From positions 126,558-190,557 of the forward strand of contig NW_005178869.1 in the NCBI RefSeq assembly GCF_000350225.1: a DNA stretch of 64,000 nt, in the 5' to 3' direction. Positions within the stretch are counted from its first letter, which is position 1. The number at the start of each line of letters is the position of its first letter. The translations under genes and the position numbers were made by a program. A model generated the notes under the pieces. That model searched no databases. It was not told the origin of the DNA and saw nothing but the letters and a program-made list of their open reading frames with translations. This document shows positions 46,367 through 57,000 of the stretch, in pieces. The stretch comes from Chondrus crispus (Eukaryota > Rhodophyta > Florideophyceae > Gigartinales > Gigartinaceae).

Positions 46367-47132
46367 TGTAATCTGATCAGTGTGAAATGAGACCATAGAG
46401 ACTTTGACACTTGTTAGAATTGGATCCATGGGGTGACAGCCCCTGTTCACAACGAGCCCTGCCAAAAGGGTATCTTCGAGTGAGCAAGCATGAGAACGGC
46501 TCATCGTTTGATAAGCAATTGGTTGTTGGTAAGACGCACTTACCAACACAAGCAAGCAGAAACGCAGACCCAGGGAGCAGTGAGCACCACCGCGCCAAGG
46601 GTCACAGGGAAAGAGGCAACAGCAACACCTTGCACAGAAGGGGGAAGCTAAGGCAATGCATGTGGATATAGAGTACCTCAGACGAGCGCGACAGTCTGAG
46701 AAGCAAGCGCAATTGTTCTCATTGCAAGAGAACGGCAAAAGGGCACACGGCCCAATTCGAGATGGACGAGGGTGGGGCAGACAGCTAATTCCGATACGTG
46801 CAATCCGATATGTGCAACATGTATCTACAACCACGGAATTAGAGCAGCAAAGCAGTAGAACAGTACCGGCGTTCGAGCGAAAAGCGGATACTTAAGAAAG
46901 AGGAATGAGCAGTAAAAAGAGGATAGAGGGAGGAGCAAGCCCCAGCAATTAGTGCTGACCAATCTTTGCCATCCTTACCCTTCGGCCGCTACGCTCTCTT
47001 CATCAGAAGAGTGTCCTCTACCTACTACGCCCGTTGCGTCGGATACCGTGTTGACACCTCTACACATTTCCTTGCTCGATACGTTGCACTGAATTCCACT
47101 GTAACCAGCTCGCCATGACCCATAATTTGACA
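46367..47132 (+). repeat. Copia 3' LTR
   Basis: Same length (766 bp) and almost the same sequence as 40932-41697. A short G-run (CTGGGGGGTA at about 46358-46366) is the likely polypurine tract. Confidence 0.93.
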
Positions 47133-47289
47133 ACCGGTACATACGACATAACATACCGTATGTACCGGTGCGTGAAGGATAATATTACTGTATTACAGTA
47201 TGATGTATGTACTGGTGCGGGAAGGTACAGTATAATCGAAATGTTAACTTTATTTAAAGACAGGGCGGTATCCTACTGTAGCAGTGATG
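47133..47289. repeat. MITE-like palindromic block
   Basis: ACCGGTACATACG and CGTATGTACCGGTGCG form an inverted repeat. A second copy (GTATGTACTGGTGCGGGAAGGTACAG) follows. The motif is shared with the MITE at 956-1054. Confidence 0.45.
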
Positions 47290-47291
47290 TA

Positions 47292-48852
47292 CGGTACCGC
47301 CAATAATTATAGCCGCACCCCACAAATATGCATTGCTGGTAAAGGAATCTTACTTTGCATAAAAAACGGCTTTGTCCTTGACGCATTCCTGCACGCCGAG
47401 TCCAAAACAATGCTCAGATTTTGAAACGCATCAATAGTTTGGAAGATATGCATCAAAAGCCATTTGTGGGGTGACAGTAATTATAGAGTACAGTGCTTCT
47501 AAACAACCATAACTCTGGTTCAGTACTTCGTAGGGCCACCTTTGGCCATGGCACAGTCAAAAAAACGCTTCTGCATGCTCCCTACTAACTTATCCAACGT
47601 CTCAGTGTTGATATTTTCCCAGCAGTCCATTATACATTCGAGTAGCTCATCGATATTATTAAACTGCCTTTCATGTGCGTACACTTTCCTTGCCAAGATC
47701 CCCCAAAGGTTTTCTATAGGGTTGGGGTCAGGGGACTTGGCAGGCCAGTCCATAACGTGCACTTCCTCCTCTACAAACCATTCGTAAACGCGATTAGCAC
47801 GGTGTACAGCTGCACCATCTTGAATAAACGTCCAGCTAGGACCGAGCTCTTGATCAACAAAACGAAGGAGATTGGTCTCCAGAGTCTAAAAATACTTGAG
47901 CACATTCTGCTTCCCTTCTAAAACGACCAAGTTACACTTCTTTTTCCCAGCAAACGCACCCCAAACCATCACCGAATCACCCCTTTGCTGTCGCTTTGAA
48001 AAAACCTTTCTATCCTTTCGTAAGTCATGCCAATAAAACGCGAAGCCGTCTGGTCCGTCGAGATTAAACTTCTTCTCGTCAGACCAGACCACAATTGCCC
48101 AATCACCAGGCGTCGAGGTCACCTTATCTCGAGGCCAACTTTCTCGCGCGATTTTGTGGCGCGGAAGCATCATTGGTGCGCGTGCCATGCGCATATACCG
48201 AAGGGTGGGAGTGCTGCTGAGTATTGCACGCACGCGGTTGGACTTCACAAGGAGCTGGAGTGTCTTGACAAGTTCTGTTAATGTCATTTTTTCCTTGTGC
48301 GCCTCTCGGATCAGGGCCCTTTTTGCCTGCGCCGACAGCGTAGGCTTCCTCCCGCTTCTTTTTTGGTTCCGTAGAGCTCGGGGGCTTTCAAGTAGTTAGC
48401 TACTACTTTTGCGGACCTGCCTAGATGCTTGGCGATGCGGCGTGTCGACCACTGAGCATCATGCAGGCCCGCAATTTTTCCTTTTTCTTCAGCCGTTAAG
48501 GATTTACCGCGTGGCATAATTGGGGGGTCTGTTGGGTACTTTTTTACACGGAAGGCTGCTTGTGTTGAAGCCTATTGTATTGGGCTTTTAACGCGCTAAA
48601 GAACGCGGCAAGGAGTCTTTCGGTTGCCGAGTTCTTGGCGCGAGAATGTACTGTACTCTATACTTAATGTCACCCCATGAATACACATGTATTAATATCT
48701 GCGAAAGTATTTATGCTTTGCAAAATCTGATTGCAGATTCGGACTTAGCACGCATTGTTTTATCAAGAATGTTGTTGTTTTTTATGCAACGTGTGCTGCG
48801 TGCCACAGCACGGCACAACTTGGGGGTGCGGCTATAAATAATGGCGGTACTG
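47292..48852 (-). mobile_element. Tc1/mariner element 2, complete with TIRs
   Basis: The element is 1561 bp. Its ends are CGGTACCGCC...ATAGCCGCACCCC on the left and, reverse complemented, CAGTACCGCC...ATAGCCGCACCCC on the right. TA flanks both sides (47290-47291 and 48853-48854), the target duplication of this superfamily. The transposase fills the middle on the minus strand. Confidence 0.88.
47520..48517 (-). pseudogene. Tc1/mariner transposase (element 2), interrupted
   Basis: The ATG at 48517 (MPRGKSLTAEEKGKIAGL) starts a helix-turn-helix region (TRRIAKHLGRSAKVVANYL). A frame change near 48300 is followed by WSDEKKFNLDGPDG with the first catalytic Asp and by VMVWGAFAGKKK. A TAG at about 47886 falls just before TLETNLL. 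The second Asp is in FIQDGAAVHRA and the Glu in SPDPNPIENLWG, giving DD34E spacing. With one stop and one frameshift it is inactive but only slightly decayed. It is clearly related to the copy at 1688-2712. Confidence 0.85.
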
Positions 48853-48990
48853 TACCAACCTTACATCCTACTGTAAATGGTAAAGGGCCTCCGTCTGACC
48901 AACTTAATTTTAATTAACACCATACTGTACCGTTTTTCAGATGCAGTCAACATCATCGAGTAGTGCACCCCCATGTAAGGTTCCAACAAC

Positions 48991-49392
48991 ATGCAATACT
49001 CGCATCTTGCACTAATGAATGGGTCACACAAAATACTCATTTACAAGCAAGCGTCTGGCGCCTCTTGGAAGGACTCTGCTCAGCTTATGCAGTCAGCAAC
49101 GCGCGTTTTGCACAGCGCAAATGACGAACTGCACCTCGTGGTTGTTTTGGTGCCCTTGCGTTTCACTCGAGTAAGACGGAAAGGATCTGTGCAGTATGTA
49201 AAGTTAGGCTATGTTGATCCGTTTACTGTTGAGCATCGTCGGCTGCGTCGACTTGATCCCTGTCTTGGACAGCTGTCTAACAGCAATGCAAGGTATGATA
49301 ATCTGTGTTTACCGAGAAACCCCTGCATTACTCACTTGTGGAATTACTCAATTCGGCATTATTGCGCGAGTCCTCTCTGTATAGCCGAATGA
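48991..49392 (+). CDS. Hypothetical 133-residue ORF
   Basis: An ATG at 48991 opens a 133-codon frame without recognisable motifs. It lies just outside Tc1 element 2 and upstream of the Sel1 gene. The composition is unremarkable and it may be random. Confidence 0.2.
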   Translation: MQYSHLALMNGSHKILIYKQASGASWKDSAQLMQSATRVLHSANDELHLVVVLVPLRFTRVRRKGSVQYVKLGYVDPFTVEHRRLRRLDPCLGQLSNSNARYDNLCLPRNPCITHLWNYSIRHYCASPLCIAE

Positions 49393-49441
49393 TCTTTTTA
49401 CTTTTTACTTCTGTCGCCATTCTGATAAGGTACTGTACCAA

Positions 49442-50458
49442 TTAAATGCATGCGATCGCCTGGCCACCGCCGACCCGAACGCGGCCGTTGGCCTCGAACT
49501 GTCCGCCATTGTCGCGGACTTCGCGGCTCGCGCAGTGGAGTTGTACGAACGTGCGATCGAAGTAGACCAGAGCGTTGACGCGATGTACAAGCTTGGGAAC
49601 CTAATGAGGGATGGGAGCGACGGAGTTGAGAAGGATGAAGCGCGGGCTGTCAAACTATACGAGAGGGCGATTGAGGAACAAGATCATGTCCATTCTATGT
49701 TCAATCTCGGCACCCTGCTAGCACATGATGTGGAGGGAATCGAGAGAAACGCGGCCCGCGGCATAGAAATGTTCGAGCGAGCGATCGAGAAGGGTAATGA
49801 TGTCGATTCGATGGTCAATCTCGGTCTCCTCCTTCACAAGGGCGCAGACGGAGTCGAGACGAACGCAGTTCGCGCTGTTAAGCTGTACGAACGGGCGATC
49901 GCGGAGGGCGATGACATTGATGCGATGGTGCATCTGGGCCTCCTGCTGCGGGACGGCGCGGAGGGGGTCGAGAAGAACGGGGTTCGCGCCCCAGTGCTGT
50001 ACGAGCTTGCGATCGACAGGAGGGACAATGTGCATGCATTGGGGAATCTCGGTCTGCTGCTGCACCACGGCGCGGAAGGAGTGGAAATGGACGAGGTCCG
50101 CGCCGTGGAGCTGTACGAGCGTGCGATCGAGAAATCACGCAGCGGAAACGCTAAGGTGAATCGGGCTCTCCTCCTGAGGCATGGAGGAGACGGGGTTGCA
50201 GGGAACGCTGCGCGGGCTGTAAAGCTGCTTGAGGGTGCGATTGAGGAAGACGGTAACGTTGACGCGATGGTGCATCTTGGCACGCTGATGCAGCACGGAG
50301 CGGATGGGGTGGGCCGTAACATAGGGCAGGCGGCACGGCTGTACACCATGGCGATTGAGAAAGACGGGAACAACGCAGTGGCTCGGCGCAACCTGGAAGC
50401 GCTGCAAAGGGCCGGGCTGGGTGGCAGGACCGGGGCCGTGAGACGACTCCATGGGTGA
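49442..50458 (+). CDS. Sel1-like repeat protein
   Basis: The frame encodes about eight tandem Sel1/TPR-like repeats of roughly 37 residues (for example AVKLYERAIEEGDD, DAMVHLGLLLRDGAEGVEKN). Such solenoids bind other proteins, often as adaptors in ER-associated degradation or signalling. No ATG precedes the first repeats in this frame: the frame runs upstream into noncoding-looking sequence, and the first in-frame Met is within repeat 1 (MYKLGNLMRDG). A first exon may be missing, or the gene is a 5'-truncated copy. The end at 50458 is followed by a sequence (GGAAGCATGTGGTGGGGGG) that recurs in the rearranged copy at 53640. No signal peptide or TM segment is visible. Confidence 0.75.
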   Translation, partial: LNACDRLATADPNAAVGLELSAIVADFAARAVELYERAIEVDQSVDAMYKLGNLMRDGSDGVEKDEARAVKLYERAIEEQDHVHSMFNLGTLLAHDVEGIERNAARGIEMFERAIEKGNDVDSMVNLGLLLHKGADGVETNAVRAVKLYERAIAEGDDIDAMVHLGLLLRDGAEGVEKNGVRAPVLYELAIDRRDNVHALGNLGLLLHHGAEGVEMDEVRAVELYERAIEKSRSGNAKVNRALLLRHGGDGVAGNAARAVKLLEGAIEEDGNVDAMVHLGTLMQHGADGVGRNIGQAARLYTMAIEKDGNNAVARRNLEALQRAGLGGRTGAVRRLHG

Positions 50459-50836
50459 ATTCGTCCCCAACATCAAGTGCGTTCACGGCTCGGGAAGCAT
50501 GTGGTGGGGGGTTGAAGCAGAGACGCGGGCGCGATCCCCATGGACAAAATTGTGCCTGCAGAGGTCACGTTCTCCAAGATGAGCCTTTGTCCTCCTCGCC
50601 CAATCCTCCAAAACTCGTCAAGTTCAATACTTATGGCATCGTAACACGTGTCCGCCACACGTGTTCCTTCTGGGCTTCAATTGACCCCCCAATCAATTAA
50701 GTTAAGTTAATTTGCTCGTCAGAGAATTCTGGGCTGTGAGTGTGCGAAGATAGAATTTAATTTTATTTGGGAGAAACTGGGAACCTGTCCGAGCCGACAC
50801 GCCGACTAAAAATCCGGCGATATAGACTCTTATGTA
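50459..50836. other. 3' flank of Sel1 gene
   Basis: No gene is supported. The first 60 bp match 53640-53690 in the duplicated locus. Confidence 0.5.
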
Positions 50837-51548
50837 CCCTTCCCCAAAAGGGTAATTTGGAGAAAAAGGGTAATTTGGAGAAAAAGGGTAATTTGGAGAG
50901 CGTTGATTTTAATATAGTATGTTGAACCGCACAGTTGTGAACGGGAAAGGAAAACAGGCTGAATCACGCCCAGTGCTGCAACATGGAACCCCCGCTCTAT
51001 ATTTGACACATGGGGAGCCCAAGAACGCCAAGTTGCTGCTGCTGCTGCCAAAGAGGCAAAAGAGGAGCTTAAGAAGCATAAAAAGGCGCAAAGAGAACAT
51101 ATGAGGCTTCAAAAAGAAGAAGCCAAAAGGATGAAAAAGATACGAAAATTGGCGATTTCCAATGCACAAGCTGCTTTCCCCTAAGGTCTTGAGTGTTCTG
51201 ACCGGTCCAAGCGATGCAGATCAGCACCGGAGACCGTAGTGGCATCTTTGGGAGAACGTTCCATGGAAGAGAACGATGTCGTGGAGGCGCTGATCACGCT
51301 TCATGCGCATGACATAGACACTCCAAATTGCCCTCTCCTTCCTCAAAAGGAGGCCACTTGTGATGAATAGACAAATGTGAATATCTCAAATAATATCCGT
51401 TTTCTGACCAATCTGAAGCTACCAACGAACTTTTGACCCAGTTTTGTATGTCATGGGGCCGAGTGTTTTGATATCCTACTAATAAATCTGTTTGTTTTTG
51501 CCATACAGTATTTCAAAGTTTACTCCAAATTACCCTTTTGGGGAAGGG
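50837..51548. mobile_element. 712-bp TIR element with pogo-like tail remnant
   Basis: The outer 26 bp are perfect inverted repeats (CCCTTCCCCAAAAGGG then TAATTTGGAG at each end), flanked by TA on both sides (50835-50836, 51549-51550). The inner part of the left TIR (AAAAGGGTAATTTGGAG) is repeated three times in tandem. The interior, about 51017-51183, encodes a Lys/Glu-rich helix (KEAKEELKKHKKAQ, RLQKEEAKRMKKIRKL) like the C-terminal tail of pogo/Tigger-type transposases. The catalytic part is gone, so this is a deletion derivative. Confidence 0.8.
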
Positions 51549-51832
51549 TATTACAGTAATGTCCGACGGTGGTATCCGGACGAGCCCTCGTGGGTATCCT
51601 GCTACCCTCCCAGAGTGCCTGCGTCAACTCCCGACACGTCTTCACAAAGTAGAAGTGATATCCCCGCCCTCTCCGTTCCCGCGGCTCCTTTCCCCCACCG
51701 CTGCGAACGACGAGCGCGGCTACAGTTCCCAAGGGTACATTACTACGCATGTAAACTACGTTTTGTCCGTTCTCCCACAAGGACATCACCCCCCGTATTT
51801 CATTCCGCACGCGTCGAGCTGCCCCGTTTGCA

Positions 51833-52934
51833 ATGGGTCCGTCATCCCTGTCTCGATGCTCCCCCTTTGATGACTACGTTGCCTTCCAAATCTTGACGCT
51901 CAACGTCCTACCCGACCATGGCCATGCATCTGCTTCGGTCATGCACGTGTGTATTCGCCAGTTCCATACGCGAACGTTATCCTGCACCATGATCGTCGAT
52001 ATTTTGGATGACGAACGGCCGTCAGCAGCGAGCGGCATCGCTTTCCTAAAGCTTTTCGACCGACGTTTTTCTGATGGCCTCCGGCGTAACAACGGCATCG
52101 AGCCATGGACGAAGCGCATGGAAGAGGCGTACATCGATTCAGTCAAGAGCGGTGCAATCTACAGTTACCTGCACGATCTCACCCGCATCGACCTTTTCGA
52201 AGAAAGCAGACAAAAAGACCGGGATGACGCTCAGAACGAGGCTTTTCTGGCCCATAAGCTTCTCGGCCAGTACAACGCCGAGATTGCCCTGTATGACGGG
52301 CTGCGCGATCAGCAGGGTGATGTCATCCCGAAAGTTATTGTATAAAGTTATTGCGGCGGCCGATCTCGATCTGGAGCTTGCATCGTCGAGCGCTACCCCA
52401 AGTCGCTGTCGCCGCGGGGACTTTGAGCCTTTCCGAGTGAAAGGCATCCTGCTCGAGTACATAGACGGCTGCAGCCTACGGGACATAGTCGATCACTTTC
52501 CGCGGTCGAGTTGGCAGGACATTGTTAATCAAGCCATTGCGATTGTCGGCATCATGGACGATCACAACATACTAAATACTGACGTGAGGACCAGGAACTT
52601 TCTGGTTTGTACCGATCCAGACGGCCGCCGCCATCCCTATTGTAAGGTGTTTATGATTGACTTTGGACTGAGCCGGTTTCGCGGGCCTGATGAGTCGGAC
52701 GCTGAGTGGGGACGGGCCAAGTGGGGCGAGGACGAGGAAGGCGCTGTTGGCCTCGTCATGCAAGGTGTATTGAGGAATCACGGGTTCGAGGTGTCCTACG
52801 AGCATTCAATGAAATATTTAGAGTGGGCTGAGACGGAGGATTCGGAGGACAGTTTTCATGAGTATGCGGTCAAAACTGAGGTCAGTCCAGGTGTGGTCGT
52901 CTACTCCCTGCCGCCGGAGGAGAACGCAGAGTGA
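51833..52934 (+). pseudogene. Protein-kinase-like gene, frame broken by 13-bp duplication
   Basis: The ATG at 51833 starts an N-lobe with IAFLKLFDRRFSDGLR (the Lys could bind ATP) and a helix with EEAYIDSVKSGAIYSY. The C-lobe has ILLEYIDGCSLRDI, a catalytic-loop equivalent LNTDVRTRNFLV (Asp present, HRD altered to NTD) and the metal-binding MIDFGLSRFRG. It resembles the fungal family of divergent kinase-like proteins. Between the lobes AAAGTTATTGTAT is duplicated (52331-52343 followed by a second AAAGTTATTG at 52344). This 13-bp gain shifts the frame and adds a stop at 52343-52345; without it the two frames join smoothly. Function is unknown. Confidence 0.7.
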
Positions 52935-53049
52935 CATCATCAGTTATTGTACAGTACTCGGAGCATGTGAATGTTACTGGGAGCACGGCGAGGAAGGTAG
53001 GAAAGGATTCAAATTTGCATCTGGACGCTTGTTGTCGTCATGTCTCGGC

Positions 53050-53658
53050 AAGCTACTGGAAAAGGGCGCGGAGGGTGTCGATACGAATGCAGTTCGTGCT
53101 GTAGAGGTGTACGAAAACGCGATCGACAAAAATGACGTCAGCGCAATAGTCGCTCTCGGTTTGCTGTTGGAGAAGGGTGCGGAGGTAGTCGAGAAGAACG
53201 GGGCTGCTCGCGCAGTAGAGTTCTACGAACGTGCGATCGAAGTAGACCAGTATGCTAATGCGATGTACAACCTTGGTAACCTCATGAGGAATGGGAGCGA
53301 CGTAGTTAAGAAGGATGAAGCGCGGGCTATCAAACTATACGAGCGGGCGATTGAGGAACACGGTCATGTCAACTCTATGCTCGATCTCGGCAACCTGCTA
53401 GCATATGATGCGGAGGGAATCGAGAGAAACGCGGCGCGCGGCATAGAAAAGTTCGAGCGGGCGATCGAGAAGGGTAATGATGTCGATTCGAAGGTCAATC
53501 TCGGTCTCCTGCACGAGGGCATGGAGGAAGTCGAGATGAATGCGGTTCGCGCTGTTAAGCTGTACGAGCGGGCGATCGAGGAGGGTGATGACGTGGATGC
53601 GATGGTGCATCTGGGCCTCCTGCTGCAGGACGGCGCGGAAGCATGTGGTGGGGGGTGA
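53050..53658 (+). pseudogene. Sel1-repeat gene, rearranged second copy
   Basis: It encodes about six Sel1 repeats that match the first Sel1 gene almost residue for residue (for example AAR-GIEKFERAIEKGNDVDS). After DGAEA the sequence jumps to what lies downstream of the first gene's stop (GCATGTGGTGGGGGG). The missing part corresponds to about 50080-50490. The common GGAAG at both edges suggests deletion by short-homology joining. The 5' part differs from copy 1, and no in-frame ATG is clear. Confidence 0.72.
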
Positions 53659-53689
53659 AATCAGCGACGCAGGCACTTCCGGTACGGGA

Positions 53690-53751
53690 GAAGAAGCGGG
53701 CGTGGAAGAAGCGGGCGTGGAAGAAGCGGGCGTGGAAGAAGCGGGCGTGGC
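53690..53751 (+). repeat. 15-bp tandem repeat
   Basis: About four copies of GCGGGCGTGGAAGAA. In one frame they encode repeated Glu-Glu-Ala-Gly-Val. The array sits just after the rearranged Sel1 copy. Confidence 0.85.
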
Positions 53752-54096
53752 AGGTGCAAAAGAGGACACTTGCAAAGTACGTGTAGAGGTCGGAGCGGAA
53801 TCCAAGGTATACTTGTACAGGGGTAACAGGAATACTGTACTTAACAATCATAGCACACGTGTAACGAAGTACTGTATCATACAGTAGACTAAAGTACTGT
53901 ACCCTTAACGGCACTGTATAAAGAAGTCGCATGTCTTCCAATCATTTCTTACAGTTTCTTAAAAAAGTTGACGTCGCGGGGGCAAATTCAATCGCATAGT
54001 CATCTCTTACCGTGGTACCACCCGCACACTCGTCACTCGTTCCATCGTCACCCATTGCTCGACCGATTCCATGCTCCCCACCGCCCAAACCGTACC

Positions 54097-57000
54097 ATGC
54101 TGTCCATCGGCGACGCCATCTCCCTTGTCGACGCCGCGCTGCGCACTTACCACTCCCTAGAGGCCCGCCTTGCGAAAGCATCGCGCAACCCGGGTCTCAC
54201 CCGCGCCCTCGCTGACCGCTTCAACACCCTGCTCACCCGCATCTCTCACTTTCACCGCGCCTGCCACGACAACACCATGACCCTATCCGAGCCCGTGCTA
54301 GCCGACGTTCGTCTTCAGCTCGCCTCGTTCGAGACCGACATGCACGCGATACACGCCCAGTTGGAGTCCATGGAGGACAGCCTCAGGAGAACGCGCTTTC
54401 GCTTTAGCCGCGCCAAGACCGTCAGCGAATGGCTTGCAGAAATCAACGCCACTGCCACCGCTTTAGACCTCCGATTGTCCTCTATGAACGCCCTCTTCGT
54501 CCGCGCCGAGGGTGTCGCCAGGCTCGGCTCCGCCGTCGAGAACCTCACATCCTCCGATCCCCAGCATCAACCCGACCTCTTCACCCCTTCCTTTGACGTC
54601 CCCACCAACCCACCGCATGTCGTTTTAAATTTTGGCCCAGTCGCATTTGCACCAGGAGAAGGCCACCGTCACGACATCTCCCTCGAGTGCCGCCTGAAGC
54701 TCGCCATCTTGCGCCCGCCGGCGAGTATTGAGGGAACCACGTCAAGTCACCCTCGTATCGTCGGCATGCAGGGCATGAGCGGGGTGGGAAAGTCTTGCGC
54801 CCTTCGCGGGCTCGCGACGGACCGCGACGTGCGCGCCCGCTTCTCTGACGGTGTGTACTGGCTCGGCTTGGGGGAGGATTGCAACGACGCCGATCTCGTT
54901 CGACAGCTCGCCGCTCTCACCAGGCAGTCTGGCGGCGTGCAAGCCGAGAAGCAAGTGCTGGAGAAGACCCGCCTTGACGGGGCTGTGTTCAGCGCGAGGC
55001 TCTGGTTTGCGGGAAGGAGGATTCTGTTGCTCGTGGATGACGTCTGGGCGTCGAATTGTGTTGGCCGTGACGTCGTGCGACGGTTGGGAAAGGTGACTGA
55101 TGCCGCGACGGGTAGTTGCGTCGCATTTACGTCGCGCGATTTGGCAATGGTCGGCAAGGAAGAATCCATCGAGTTTTCGACGCGGGATGATAGTTTGTCC
55201 AGAGATATTTTGTTTTCGGCCGCAGGCTTGAGAGAGGAAGAGACCAAGGCGCTGCAGGGATCGGTAGTGCGGTTGTTGGCACTGTGTGGCGGGCTGCCGA
55301 TGGCGTTATCGGTCGCCGGCAGTGCGATTGCAATGCGTCGTCGAGTGGCTTTCAATCGAAGTCTGCAGGCAGTCTGCGAGGAGTACTTGGACGTGCTGGT
55401 AAAGTATCGCGGACGGCTTCTGAGTGAGACCGTGGATGGCGATGGGTATAGCAATTTGTCAACCGCGTTCACGGCATCGCTTGCAATGCTGGATGAAAAA
55501 AACAGTCTTGAGTTGAAGAACGGCATGTCATTTGCGGAGATGTATGGATGTCTTGCTGTTATTGAACGTCATGGGTGGTTGCCAACAACAGTCCTTGCCG
55601 TGCTATGGGGCCTTGATGAGATCCAGGCCACGGAAGTTGTAAACTTGTTTGCCATGGTGAGCCTAGCCGAGAGAAAGGACGAGATTTTGAACGGGGGGAA
55701 CGTTACTGGACTTGCATTGCATGATCTGCAGTTGGATTTTGCGGAGACGGAATGCAAGAGTCATAGCGAAGTGTGCAAGTTGCATGAAGCGATTGTGCAG
55801 GGTTGGATACCAGAGGTAGGATCGGATAGATGTGGCAGTTTGCGCGAATATTCTGCGTGGGCAACGTACGATGCGTTTGCACATGATTACGCAAGGCAGA
55901 ACGTGAGTCGGCACTTGATCGGAGCCGGCTTGACAACTCAATTGGAGATGCTGCTCAGAGATCCAAGATGGACTGTAAGGAGGCTAGCTCAGTCAGAGAC
56001 TCTGGGACTTGAAGAGGATTTCAATCTGCTGTTGGAGGGGATCAAAGCGAAAGGTGATGACAGCTCTAGGCAAGGACACAAGATATGGTCTCTGCAGATA
56101 ATTGTCCGAACCGCACGACTAAGTGCGCCGTATGTGTCGCGCCATGCGGATGAGGTGTGGTTTCAGCTCTATGCACGGTTGCTTAGTATTAGAAATGAAT
56201 CGACTCTTTTGCAAGAGTATACAGCGGATATCGAACGACATGCGAAGAAGCCGTGGGTGAAGGCACTAACGCCATGTCTCAGTAGCCCGCGGTTTTTGCA
56301 TAGTTTATTACCATGCGGTGGCCGAGTTTGCGGGACGAGTGTTGGGACGGGAGGGGAAAAAGTAGTGGCCTGGGGTATTTGCACTGAAGGGGCATTTGTA
56401 TGTACGTTTTTGAGGGGTGAACTGGAATCAAGGGTATTACTGCAGAGTGACGACGACCATGTGATTGCAAGTACCACCGGTATCAAGGGACAAGGTCCTT
56501 CGGGATGGCAATCTGCAAATGCCTGGAGCCCTCATGATGATGGCAAGGAAGTTTCCTTGATACGCTGTTCAGGAAACGGCAAAGACGCTGTAACTGTTCA
56601 CAAGGATGGGACGGTCCGGGCCTGGGCTATGGATCCAAGAGGGCATCTTGTAGATCCCCTGACGCTGAGCGCTGGCGAAGAGCATCGCTTTGCGTTGTCG
56701 CCGGATTGGAGGAGAATAGCAAGTAGCGGGCCTGAAATGAGTGTGAAGGTATGGGATCGACATACCGGAGAAATGCAGGGACAGCTATTACTTGAACAAC
56801 ACGTACGAGTCTTCTGTTTGGATTGGTCGCCGGACGGAAAGCGGCTGGCCCTTGGCGGGCGACATCAGATGATGCAGATTTGGAACGTCGAGACCGGAGA
56901 GATAGTAGGGCAGCAAGGTCAAAGCAGCGGCACAATTCTTTGTGTGGCGTGGTCTCCGGACGGAAGGCGCATTGCGGGGGGTGGACGGGACAAAATGATC

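Larger units (their letters stand above)
40932..47132 (+). mobile_element. Ty1/copia retrotransposon
   Basis: Two 766-bp LTRs (40932-41697 and 46367-47132) flank gag, protease, integrase, reverse transcriptase and RNase H in copia order (integrase before RT). The LTRs seem to differ at about one position (CAACAAGCC against CAACGAGCC), which implies a very recent insertion. However, the flanking five bases differ (ACTGT and ACCGG) and pol has one frame change and two stops. Confidence 0.92.
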
